The position numbers were made by a program, and so were the translations under genes. The notes beneath the pieces are model-generated. The model saw only the letters and a program-made list of their open reading frames with translations. It had not been told where the DNA came from and ran no database searches. From Anaerolineales bacterium (GTDB lineage Bacteria > Chloroflexota > Anaerolineae > Epilineales > JAANWY01), in the NCBI GenBank assembly GCA_018263655.1, contig JAANWY010000269.1, positions 1-9,134 on the forward strand: a stretch of DNA of 9,134 nt, in the 5' to 3' direction. Below are positions 1-5,134 of the stretch, in pieces. Positions within the stretch are counted from its first letter, which is position 1. The number at the start of each line of letters is the position of its first letter.

Positions 1-20
1 TGGTGGTTATCAGTAGAGAC
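1..20 (+). repeat. Left copy of perfect 20-bp inverted repeat
   Basis: TGGTGGTTATCAGTAGAGAC here is the exact reverse complement of 382-401. On the minus strand it encodes the last residues (VSTDNH) of the regulator's N-terminal part. The match stops at the inner side (21 and 381 do not pair). The outer limit cannot be judged because the window starts here. Confidence 0.95.
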
Positions 21-401
21 CGAATACACATACTCAGAGCGGTTGATGAGAACAATGGGTAGGCCAAACTCAGCGGGGAGCGGGTAGTGGTCAGCATCAA
101 GGCGCGAGGACTCGACGATGATCGCATCAGCCCGTCTCTCACGAAAAGCGGAAAGAACCTCCTGCTCACGCCGGGCCTCATTGTAGAAGCTGCTCAGAAC
201 GACTGTATACCCGTTCTCCACAGCGAAATCCTCGACACCGCGCAACAGTGGAGCCAAGAATGGATCAGAAACCCAAGCCACTGCGAACCCGACCGTGCAC
301 GTACGTTTGGTGACCAAACTCCTGGCTACCGCGCTGGGAGAATAGCCCATTTCAGCAGCTAGCCGCTGAAGCCGTTCTTTTGTCTCTACTGATAACCACC
401 A
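1..401 (-). CDS. LacI/GalR-family transcriptional regulator, N-terminal part (inverted, partial)
   Basis: Read on the minus strand from 401 down to 1, one frame is open for 133 codons. It begins with a segment like the end of a LacI DNA-binding domain (SVETKERLQRLAAEMGYSP), then the hinge (AVARSLVTKRT), then the first half of a periplasmic-binding-protein-like sensor domain (VGFAVAWVSDPFLAPLLRG, ADAIIVESS, LPIVLINR). It ends in VSTDNH. This is the usual order of the family up to the middle of the sensor domain. The first ~30 residues with the helix-turn-helix are absent. The first in-frame ATG is at 350, inside the protein, so it is not a natural start. The rest of the protein is on the opposite strand at 382-918. 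The two parts (133 + 178 codons, 6 shared) plus ~30 missing residues give ~335, the normal family length, so nothing seems lost at the join. Family assignment is firm; whether the split exists in the organism is uncertain. Confidence 0.85.
382..401 (+). repeat. Right copy of perfect 20-bp inverted repeat (inversion junction)
   Basis: GTCTCTACTGATAACCACCA marks the strand switch of the LacI-type gene. Read on the plus strand it is VSTDNH and leads into the C-terminal half. Read on the minus strand it is WWLSVE(T) and leads into the N-terminal half. Both readings are plausible LacI-family sequence. Confidence 0.95.
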
Positions 402-918
402 AGGTGGCCGGCTGGCTACTGAGCACTTAGTTGATTTGGGGCATTCGCGCATCGGATACATTGCAGCCGAGAGGGGGAAGCGCACCAACGTTGATCGCTT
501 GGAGGCTTACAAGCGGGTGCTGCAGGCGAAAGGGAGCGCCTTTGAGCCCGACCTCGTTGTTCAGGGAGACGGTTATGCCGGGGGCGGCAAGGCGGCTATG
601 AGGAAGCTGTTGGCATTGCCCTCGCCACCTACGGCTGTTTTCTGTTACAACGATCTGACGGCTATCGGGGCTGCCCAGGCTGTGAGAGAGGCCGGCCTAC
701 GCGTGCCTGACGACGTCTCTCTGGTCGGGTTTGATGATATCGAACTGGCTGCCTTCGCCCATCCACCCCTGACCACGATCCGGCAACCCGCCCGTGAGCT
801 GGGCCGTCGGGCTATGGGGATGGTGCTGGCGTTGGTGGAAAATGGACGGGGGGTAACGAGCACGATGCTGGAGGGTGAGCTTGTGGTGCGCGAATCGTGC
901 CGGCCGCTTGAAGCCTGA
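382..918 (+). CDS. LacI/GalR-family transcriptional regulator, C-terminal sensor part (partial)
   Basis: The plus-strand frame carries the second half of a LacI-family effector-binding domain: VSTDNHQGGRLATEHL, LGHSRIGYIAA, then PTAVFCYNDLTAIGAAQAV, VSLVGFDDIELA, and the terminal stretch HPPLTTIRQP...GELVVRESCRP. All are family signatures in the right order, and the protein stops normally at TGA 916-918. There is no natural start: the frame is closed by TGA at 367-369, and the only initiation-like codon near the 5' end is an internal TTG at 436 (LGHSRIG). The first family-like codon is 382. The N-terminal part lies inverted at 1-401. In LacI proteins this lobe binds the sugar or sugar-like effector and contributes to dimerisation. 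The adjacent sugar importer is the expected target. As it stands this fragment could not bind DNA, having no helix-turn-helix. Confidence 0.88.
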   Translation, partial: VSTDNHQGGRLATEHLVDLGHSRIGYIAAERGKRTNVDRLEAYKRVLQAKGSAFEPDLVVQGDGYAGGGKAAMRKLLALPSPPTAVFCYNDLTAIGAAQAVREAGLRVPDDVSLVGFDDIELAAFAHPPLTTIRQPARELGRRAMGMVLALVENGRGVTSTMLEGELVVRESCRPLEA

Positions 919-940
919 CTGAGATGTAGAAGGAAGCAAT

Positions 941-1035
941 CCATGAATGAATTCATGGTCTGATACACAAAACGCGTTAAAATGTGTTTCAACACGTTTC
1001 TCATAGCAGACACCGAATTCATTCGGTGGGCCGGC
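941..1035 (+). promoter_or_regulatory. Control cassette copy 1: three dyad operator-like sites
   Basis: This segment begins 22 bp after the regulator's stop codon and recurs at 1187-1271 with one substitution and a 10-bp indel. It contains three dyads with 2-bp centres: CCATGAAT-GA-ATTCATGG (941-958), AAATGTGTT-TC-AACACGTTT (980-999, one arm mismatch) and CACCGAAT-TC-ATTCGGTG (1011-1028). The extra 10 bp, absent from copy 2, create a fourth palindrome AACGCGTT (971-978), whose central CG resembles LacI-family operators. Binding by the adjacent regulator is inferred from position and symmetry. No convincing -35/-10 pair was identified. Confidence 0.6.
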
Positions 1036-1078
1036 TGTTGGGTATCGTCGCTGCGTGCGCCCAGCCAGCGCCGGAGAC
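1035..1078 (+). pseudogene. Relic of the solute-binding-protein gene 5' end (44 bp)
   Basis: These 44 bases match 1367-1410 inside the signal-peptide region of the solute-binding-protein gene with a single difference (A at 1066 against G at 1398). The matched stretch codes for the lipobox region (LLGIVAACAQPAPET). It directly follows control cassette copy 1, whereas in the intact arrangement about 95 bp (leader, ribosome binding site and first 12 codons) separate cassette copy 2 from the same sequence. The simplest reading is an old duplication of promoter plus gene start, followed by an internal deletion and loss of the remainder. It has no start codon and leads into sequence that resembles no gene. 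Confidence 0.8.
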
Positions 1079-1186
1079 TTGATACGCGAAGGGGGTGGTG
1101 CCGAAGAGTCATCTGTCAGCGCAAGTTCGTCGTTTAACCAACCGTACGTAACCAATACTCGCATTGTGGTAAAACTGACATACTGC
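1079..1186 (+). other. Unassigned spacer between the two control cassettes
   Basis: About 108 bp with no credible reading frame. It lies between the gene relic and cassette copy 2. The only small echo of other sequence is CCAATACTC at 1152-1160, which also occurs in the leader of the solute-binding-protein gene at 1292-1300. No clear promoter hexamers were found; CTGACA at 1175-1180 resembles a -35 box but has no matching -10 at normal spacing. Confidence 0.4.
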
Positions 1187-1271
1187 CCATGAATGAATTC
1201 ATGGTCTGATACGCAAAACGTGTTTCAACACGTTTCTCATAGCAGACACCGAATTCATTCGGTGGGCCGGC
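1187..1271 (+). promoter_or_regulatory. Control cassette copy 2: three evenly spaced dyads upstream of the importer genes
   Basis: This is the intact-looking copy, 59 bp before the solute-binding-protein start. Its dyads are CCATGAAT-GA-ATTCATGG (1187-1204), AAACGTGTT-TC-AACACGTTT (1216-1235, perfect 9-bp arms) and CACCGAAT-TC-ATTCGGTG (1247-1264). The centres are at 1195.5, 1225.5 and 1255.5, exactly 30 bp apart, close to three helical turns, so all three would face roughly the same side of the DNA. All share a GA/TC central dinucleotide. Position before a CUT1 operon next to a LacI-type gene suggests operators. Which protein binds them, and whether all three are sites for the same one, is inference. 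Confidence 0.65.
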
Positions 1272-1330
1272 GTGTGGCTTTTGCCCCAATGCCAATACTC
1301 ATCAACGTAAGATGAAGGAGGAGACTACAA

Positions 1331-2770
1331 ATGCGTAAATGGTGGATCTTGATTGGTTTGGTCATTCTGTTGGGTATCGTCGCTGCGTGCGCCCAGCCGG
1401 CGCCGGAGACGGTTGAGAAGGTCGTCAAAGAGACGGTCGTTGTCGAGAAGGAAGTCGAGGTACCGGTCGGCGGCCAATTGGTCAAGCTGGTCGCCCGCTG
1501 CAAAGCGAGCCCGCCCTATGAGAATGGGCGCTGCAACAACCTCGTGTCCGCAGTGGGGGCCGCCAACCAGGCGTTGGCCGAAGCGGGCGATGACCGCCGC
1601 ATCGAGCTTGAAGCTATCCAGGACGACGCGGACTGGGGCGACTACAAGACCGAGTTCGAGTTGGCATCCGAGGCCGGCGAAGCGCCCGACATCATCTGCT
1701 CTGGCCATGAGCACATCGGTGACTGGGCCACGGCTGGCTACCTCGTCGACATCACAGACGAAATCGGCCAGTACTCCGAGTTCGATGACGTGATCGACAG
1801 CTTGTGGACCTCGACCAAGTTGGGCGGCAAGATCTGGGGCGTCCCGCAGGATGCCGAGGCGCGCCCGATGTACTACAGCAAGATCCTGCTGAAGGAGCTT
1901 GGCTGGAGCGACGAGGAGGTCGAAAGCCTGGACGAGCGCGTTGCGGCCGGCGAGTTCACCTGGCAAGACATGTTCGACGTGGCTGAGGAGGCCGTCGAGA
2001 AGGGTCTCGTCGAAGAAGGCGATGGCTGGTGGCACCGCCCGTCCAACGGTCCGGACTTCCTCTACTACTACTACGGCGCCGGCGGCGAGGTCCAGGAGGA
2101 GGGCTTCGACGGGCTCGTCTTCGACCAGGGTGCTGCGCTCACAGTCTACCAGATGCTGTATGAGGCCGCACAAGAGCGCAACATCATCCGACCCAACAAG
2201 CTGGACGCCGACTGGGACTTCCACAAGGAGTACACCAGCCGGTTCGACAAAGTTGCCTTCGTGTACGAGGGCACATGGCGCTGGGCCAGTTGGCACACCA
2301 ACTACCTCCAGGACGTCGGCGGCGAGGACTACCTGTTCGAGAACGTAGGCTTCGCCCCGATCCCGGCCAACGAAGAGGGTACCGGTGAGCCTATCACGTT
2401 GACCCATCCGCTGGTGTACATGGTCAGCTCGCAGTCCGAAAACCCGGACCTGGCGTTGCTGTTGATCTCTAAGGCGACGGTCAAGGAGCTCAACACCACC
2501 TACGCCGTGGATAGCGGCCACCTGGGCGTCCTGAAGTCCCAGGCGGACTATGCACCGTATACCAGCGCCAAGTTCTTGAGCGCGACGCTGCCGTTGCTTG
2601 ATTACACCACGTTCTTGCCCAACAGTCCGTACTGGAGCGCCTACTCAGAGGCATACTACCTCGGCATCCAGGCCGTAGAGTCCGGTGATCTGACGCCGGA
2701 GGAGGCGCTGGAGGTCGTCGTGGATCAGCTCCAGAACGAGATTGGCGACAATGTGAAGGTCCGCGAGTAG
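1331..2770 (+). CDS. ABC sugar transporter, extracellular solute-binding lipoprotein (family 1, CUT1)
   Basis: This 479-residue protein is the substrate-capturing subunit of the importer encoded downstream. Residues 1-19 form a lipoprotein signal peptide (MRKWWILIGLVILLGIVAA) with the lipidated Cys at 20. An extended Val/Glu/Lys-rich tether follows (about 26-46), a pattern common in Chloroflexota surface lipoproteins. The remainder has the features of family 1 sugar-binding proteins: an APDIICSGHEHIGDWATAGYLVDIT stretch near residues 119-143, a W/Y-rich central part (WWHRPSNGPDFLYYYYGAGG), and a late VYEGTWRWASWHTNYLQD segment. Trp and Tyr residues would stack on sugar rings. The ATG is preceded by AAGGAGGA (1315-1322) at 8-nt spacing, which fixes the start. 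Transcription probably comes from the dyad cassette just upstream. A strong hairpin follows the stop codon. The ligand cannot be named from sequence; an oligosaccharide or glycerol-phosphate-like compound is possible. Confidence 0.92.
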   Translation: MRKWWILIGLVILLGIVAACAQPAPETVEKVVKETVVVEKEVEVPVGGQLVKLVARCKASPPYENGRCNNLVSAVGAANQALAEAGDDRRIELEAIQDDADWGDYKTEFELASEAGEAPDIICSGHEHIGDWATAGYLVDITDEIGQYSEFDDVIDSLWTSTKLGGKIWGVPQDAEARPMYYSKILLKELGWSDEEVESLDERVAAGEFTWQDMFDVAEEAVEKGLVEEGDGWWHRPSNGPDFLYYYYGAGGEVQEEGFDGLVFDQGAALTVYQMLYEAAQERNIIRPNKLDADWDFHKEYTSRFDKVAFVYEGTWRWASWHTNYLQDVGGEDYLFENVGFAPIPANEEGTGEPITLTHPLVYMVSSQSENPDLALLLISKATVKELNTTYAVDSGHLGVLKSQADYAPYTSAKFLSATLPLLDYTTFLPNSPYWSAYSEAYYLGIQAVESGDLTPEEALEVVVDQLQNEIGDNVKVRE

Positions 2771-2783
2771 CGGCTGTTGTAGT

Positions 2784-2811
2784 GGGCTGGAGAGGGTCCC
2801 CTCTCCAGCCC
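2784..2811 (+). terminator. Strong hairpin after the solute-binding-protein gene (terminator or mRNA-stabilising)
   Basis: GGGCTGGAGAGG (2784-2795) pairs perfectly with CCTCTCCAGCCC (2800-2811), a 12-bp stem with a 4-nt loop, 14 nt past the stop codon. No run of T follows, so it may be an attenuator or a 3' mRNA-stabilising structure rather than a full intrinsic terminator. Such a hairpin between the binding-protein gene and permease genes is a known way to make more binding protein than membrane subunits. Confidence 0.7.
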
Positions 2812-2812
2812 G

Positions 2813-2945
2813 CCCACGTTGTTTGATCGCCGAAGGTCTCCTGACCGAGGCGAAACGGGCTCGGTCAGACCTGCCTGTGCAGGGCACGCAGACAGGCCTT
2901 GGCAGACAGGCCGCACGCAGACAGGAGACCTTCGGCCAACGTGGG
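2813..2945 (+). repeat. Inverted-repeat element A in the gap between binding-protein and permease genes
   Basis: The element has nested arms. The outer pair is CCCACGTTG (2813-2821) with CAACGTGGG (2937-2945). The next pair is GCCGAAGGTCTCCTG (2829-2843) with CAGGAGACCTTCGGC (2922-2936), 15 bp perfect. An internal hairpin CTGACCGAG (2841-2849) / CTCGGTCAG (2860-2868) lies within, as do three copies of CAGACAGG (2889, 2903, 2918). The two GCACGCAGACAGG copies are at 2884-2896 and 2913-2925. It is non-coding and looks like a small dispersed palindromic element, possibly non-autonomous. No transposase is nearby. Confidence 0.75.
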
Positions 2946-2982
2946 GCGGTAATGTGACATTATCGAGGTAGTTACGGCTGAG

Positions 2983-3153
2983 CCGATTATGCTTAATTCG
3001 TTGACCAGCATCCTGAGTAAGCTGTAGCGAAGCGAAAGCTGTATCGAAGGGTGCGGGTTTGCCTCGAGGCGTTGCTTGAGCCGCACCCTTCGATACGATC
3101 TCCACTTCGTTTCGACCTACTCAGGATGCTAACCGACAATTAAGCATAATCGG
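2983..3153 (+). repeat. Inverted-repeat element B (171 bp, long imperfect hairpin)
   Basis: Three perfect arm pairs lie in mirror order: CCGATTATGCTTAATT (2983-2998) with 3138-3153, 16 bp; AGCATCCTGAGTA (3007-3019) with 3118-3130, 13 bp; and GTATCGAAGGGTGCGG (3041-3056) with 3081-3096, 16 bp. The loop (3057-3080) contains the palindrome GCCTCGAGGC. Almost the whole element can fold on itself. It ends 28 bp before the first permease gene. The TCCTGAG...TCGAAGGGTG core recurs in shorter form at 6325-6343 and 8400-8438, so it belongs to a repeat family dispersed in this genome. It could insulate the permease genes from the binding-protein gene, or be transcribed through. Confidence 0.82.
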
Positions 3154-3181
3154 TGGCTGATTAAGGAAAGGAAGGCTTCCA

Positions 3182-4162
3182 ATGGCTGAGACTGTTGTAG
3201 GGGCGGAAGCCGGCGTAGCTCGGGCACAGACCTCGCGTTGGGCGCAGATCAAGGCTACGGTGGGCGCCTGGAGCTTCATGAGCCCGGCGATATTTCTGGT
3301 GCTGGTGTTCTTCTTCATCCCGGCGATCCTGCTGTTTGTTCTCAGCATGACGGATCTGGCCAGTTCCAACTTCAGCGACCCCTGGACCTATATCGGGCTG
3401 GAGAACTACCGCCGGCTGTTCAGCGACAGGTTCTTCCCCAAGATCCTGCGCAATACGTTCAAATACGTCTTCCTTACGCTGGGGTTCTTCAACGTGGGCC
3501 TGGCGCTGGTGCTGGCCCTGCTGACCTCGCACATCAACCGCCGGGCGAGCTTTCTCTTCCGCTTGCTCTGGCTGCTGCCGCGCATCACGCCCTCAGTGGT
3601 CTACATTGTCATGTGGCGGCGCTTCGTTCAGACGCCGCCGTACGGCATCATCAATTGGTTCTTGAGCATGTTCGGCGTTGAACGCCAGCCCTACTGGCTC
3701 ACTGAGATGCCGTGGCTGTTCGTCGTGTTGGTGAACGGCTTCGTTGGCGCCTCCTTTGGCATGATCATCTTCACGTCTGCCATCGAAGCAATCCCCAAAG
3801 ACCTGTTCACGGCGGCAAAAGTGGATGGCGCCTCGTCCTGGCAGATTATCCGGGATATCACGCTCCCGCTGCTCAGGTGGCCGCTGCTGTTCGTGACAAC
3901 CTACCAGACCCTCTCGCTGCTCGTCTCTTTCGAGTACATCCTGCTGCTGACGCAGGGCGGGCCGGGGCTCTACACCACGGAGGTGTGGGCGCTCACGGCC
4001 TACAAGCGGGCGCTGAAGACCTATTTCGGCAGCCATGCTTGGGGCTATGGCGCGGCCTGGGGCTTTATCCTGGTGATCATCGGCGTCGTAATGTCTGTCG
4101 TCTACCTGCGTGTATTCCGCTTCGACGAATTGGTACAGGAACCTAAGATTGATGTGCTGTAG
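3182..4162 (+). CDS. CUT1 ABC transporter permease, first subunit (MalF/UgpA-like)
   Basis: This 326-residue integral membrane protein forms one half of the importer's channel. After a ~28-residue cytoplasmic tail comes the first membrane helix (about 33-56, FMSPAIFLVLVFFFIPAILL), then an extracytoplasmic loop with the typical GLENYRRLFSD stretch. Several further hydrophobic segments follow, about six in all. The cytoplasmic EAA loop that docks on the ATPase is clear at residues 202-231 (EAIPKDLFTAAKVDGASSWQ, then IRDITLPLL), with the conserved DGA and LP. The later TQGGPGLYTTE segment is typical of first-subunit CUT1 permeases. The ATG follows a purine-rich AAGGAAAGGAAGG (3163-3175). It lies 411 bp after the binding-protein gene, across two inverted-repeat elements, and 18 bp before the second permease gene. 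The substrate is unknown. Confidence 0.92.
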   Translation: MAETVVGAEAGVARAQTSRWAQIKATVGAWSFMSPAIFLVLVFFFIPAILLFVLSMTDLASSNFSDPWTYIGLENYRRLFSDRFFPKILRNTFKYVFLTLGFFNVGLALVLALLTSHINRRASFLFRLLWLLPRITPSVVYIVMWRRFVQTPPYGIINWFLSMFGVERQPYWLTEMPWLFVVLVNGFVGASFGMIIFTSAIEAIPKDLFTAAKVDGASSWQIIRDITLPLLRWPLLFVTTYQTLSLLVSFEYILLLTQGGPGLYTTEVWALTAYKRALKTYFGSHAWGYGAAWGFILVIIGVVMSVVYLRVFRFDELVQEPKIDVL

Positions 4163-4180
4163 GATGGAGGTGACACGGCT

Positions 4181-5080
4181 ATGACAACCCCTTCGACTGA
4201 ACCTGGTCGTGAAAACGGTACGCGACGCTCCTTGCGCCGGGCGGTTCCTTACCTTCTGCTCACTCTCAGTGTTCTACCTATCGTGATTGGCTATGCGTGG
4301 GTCATCATCGCTACCTTTTCGTATCGCACCAAGGGTTTGTTGCCGATAGATGCAGAGGGCAATATCGGTGGGTTTACGCTGCAGAACTGGACTTTCGTGA
4401 GCGATGCCGAGATATGGCGTGTGGCGTTGAACACGTTCGGGATCGCGATTGGCATGGTCATCGGGGTTGGATTCGTCTCCTCGCTGGCCGGCTACGCTCT
4501 GTCGCGGATGAACTTCGCCGGGCGGAAGGGCTTCCTCGGATTAACATTGGTCCTGCACGCCTTCCGGCCCGAGATGCTGCTCATCGCCATCTTCCATGTG
4601 CTGCTGTTCATCGGCGGCATTCCGCTGATCGGCAAGTTCTTCGGCTTCAACACCGTCGGCGGGGTGGCTTTGGTGATGGTCAGCTTGGAGCTGCCGCTCG
4701 GGGTGTGGCTGATGAAGGGCTTCTTTGACAACATTCCCTGGGATATGGAGCGATCGGCGCTCATTGACGGCGCCTCCCGCTTCCGAGTGTGGTGGGAGAT
4801 CATCCTGCCTCAGATCAAGCCTGGCCTGGCCGCGCTGGCCATCTTCAACTTCATCACTGGCTGGAACGCCTTCTTGATCCCGTTCACCTTTACGCTCGGC
4901 TCGAAGGTGTCCAATCTTCCGGTCTACCTGAACCGATTCTCTGAGGATACTTCGATGGTTTCGTGGAACCAGGTCGCCGCTGTAGGCCTTTTTAGCCTCC
5001 TTCCGGTGATGATCTTCTTCATCTTCACTCAGGAAATGTTGCTCGAGATTTATAGTGGTGGGGCCAAGGGTGGGGCGTAG
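4181..5080 (+). CDS. CUT1 ABC transporter permease, second subunit (MalG/UgpE-like)
   Basis: This 299-residue membrane protein pairs with the preceding permease. A short charged N-terminus precedes a first helix near residues 24-47 (YLLLTLSVLPIVIGYAWVII). It has the second-subunit hallmarks FTLQNWTFV, NTFGIAIGMVIGVGFVSSLA, and GYALSRMNFAGRKG. The EAA loop is at residues 184-216 (NIPWDMERSALIDGASRFRV, then EIILPQIKPGL) with DGA and LP intact. It is followed by the common FITGWNAFLIPFTF segment. GGAGGTGA (4166-4173) sits 7 nt before the ATG, an excellent ribosome binding site. The gene begins 18 bp after the first permease's stop, so the two are surely co-transcribed. Length and topology are normal for the family, with no sign of damage. 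Confidence 0.93.
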   Translation: MTTPSTEPGRENGTRRSLRRAVPYLLLTLSVLPIVIGYAWVIIATFSYRTKGLLPIDAEGNIGGFTLQNWTFVSDAEIWRVALNTFGIAIGMVIGVGFVSSLAGYALSRMNFAGRKGFLGLTLVLHAFRPEMLLIAIFHVLLFIGGIPLIGKFFGFNTVGGVALVMVSLELPLGVWLMKGFFDNIPWDMERSALIDGASRFRVWWEIILPQIKPGLAALAIFNFITGWNAFLIPFTFTLGSKVSNLPVYLNRFSEDTSMVSWNQVAAVGLFSLLPVMIFFIFTQEMLLEIYSGGAKGGA

Positions 5081-5085
5081 AAAGC

Positions 5086-5113
5086 GGAAGGTGGAAAGTG
5101 GAAAGTGGAAGGT
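5086..5113 (+). repeat. Short purine-rich tandem repeat before the ATPase gene
   Basis: Between the second permease and the ATPase gene, the motif GTGGAAAG/GTGGAAGG is repeated in tandem (GGAAGGTGGAAAGTGGAAAG and onward), giving a strand-biased purine tract. It ends about 10 bp before the ATPase gene's ribosome binding site (AGGAG, 5124-5128). Similar GTGGAAC units recur inside the last gene at about 8670-8700. The role is unknown; it may reflect slippage. Confidence 0.65.
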
Positions 5114-5134
5114 GATGAATGATAGGAGACGAAC

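Noticed and set aside
87..362. Plus-strand frame of 91 codons in the first 400 bases
   Set aside because: The minus strand of the same region clearly encodes LacI-family sequence; this frame starts at a GTG without a ribosome binding site and resembles nothing.
1..401. Invertible promoter or integron-type recombination site with a recombinase
   Set aside because: No invertase, integrase or transposase is encoded in the window, and the repeat has no recognisable recombinase site structure beyond the inverted repeat itself.
645..1164. Two overlapping minus-strand frames over the end of the regulator and the control cassette
   Set aside because: They run across the regulator's coding sequence, the dyads and the gene relic, with low-complexity translations typical of antisense reading.
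1325..2521. Long open frame on the minus strand (398 codons) opposite the solute-binding-protein gene
   Set aside because: The plus-strand frame has a lipoprotein signal, a ribosome binding site and family motifs. The antisense frame is a by-product of high GC codon use and has no recognisable domain.
2950..2962. Small palindrome TAATGT-G-ACATTA between the two inverted-repeat elements, a possible operator
   Set aside because: Short, single and not placed near a promoter; an echo of ATGTCACATT at 9106-9115 is expected by chance in 9 kb.
4186..4205. CCCCTTCGACTGAACCTGG at the start of the second permease gene resembles the dispersed TCGAAGG repeat
   Set aside because: Only half of the motif matches, no dyad is present, and N-terminal tails of permeases vary freely; chance similarity is likely.
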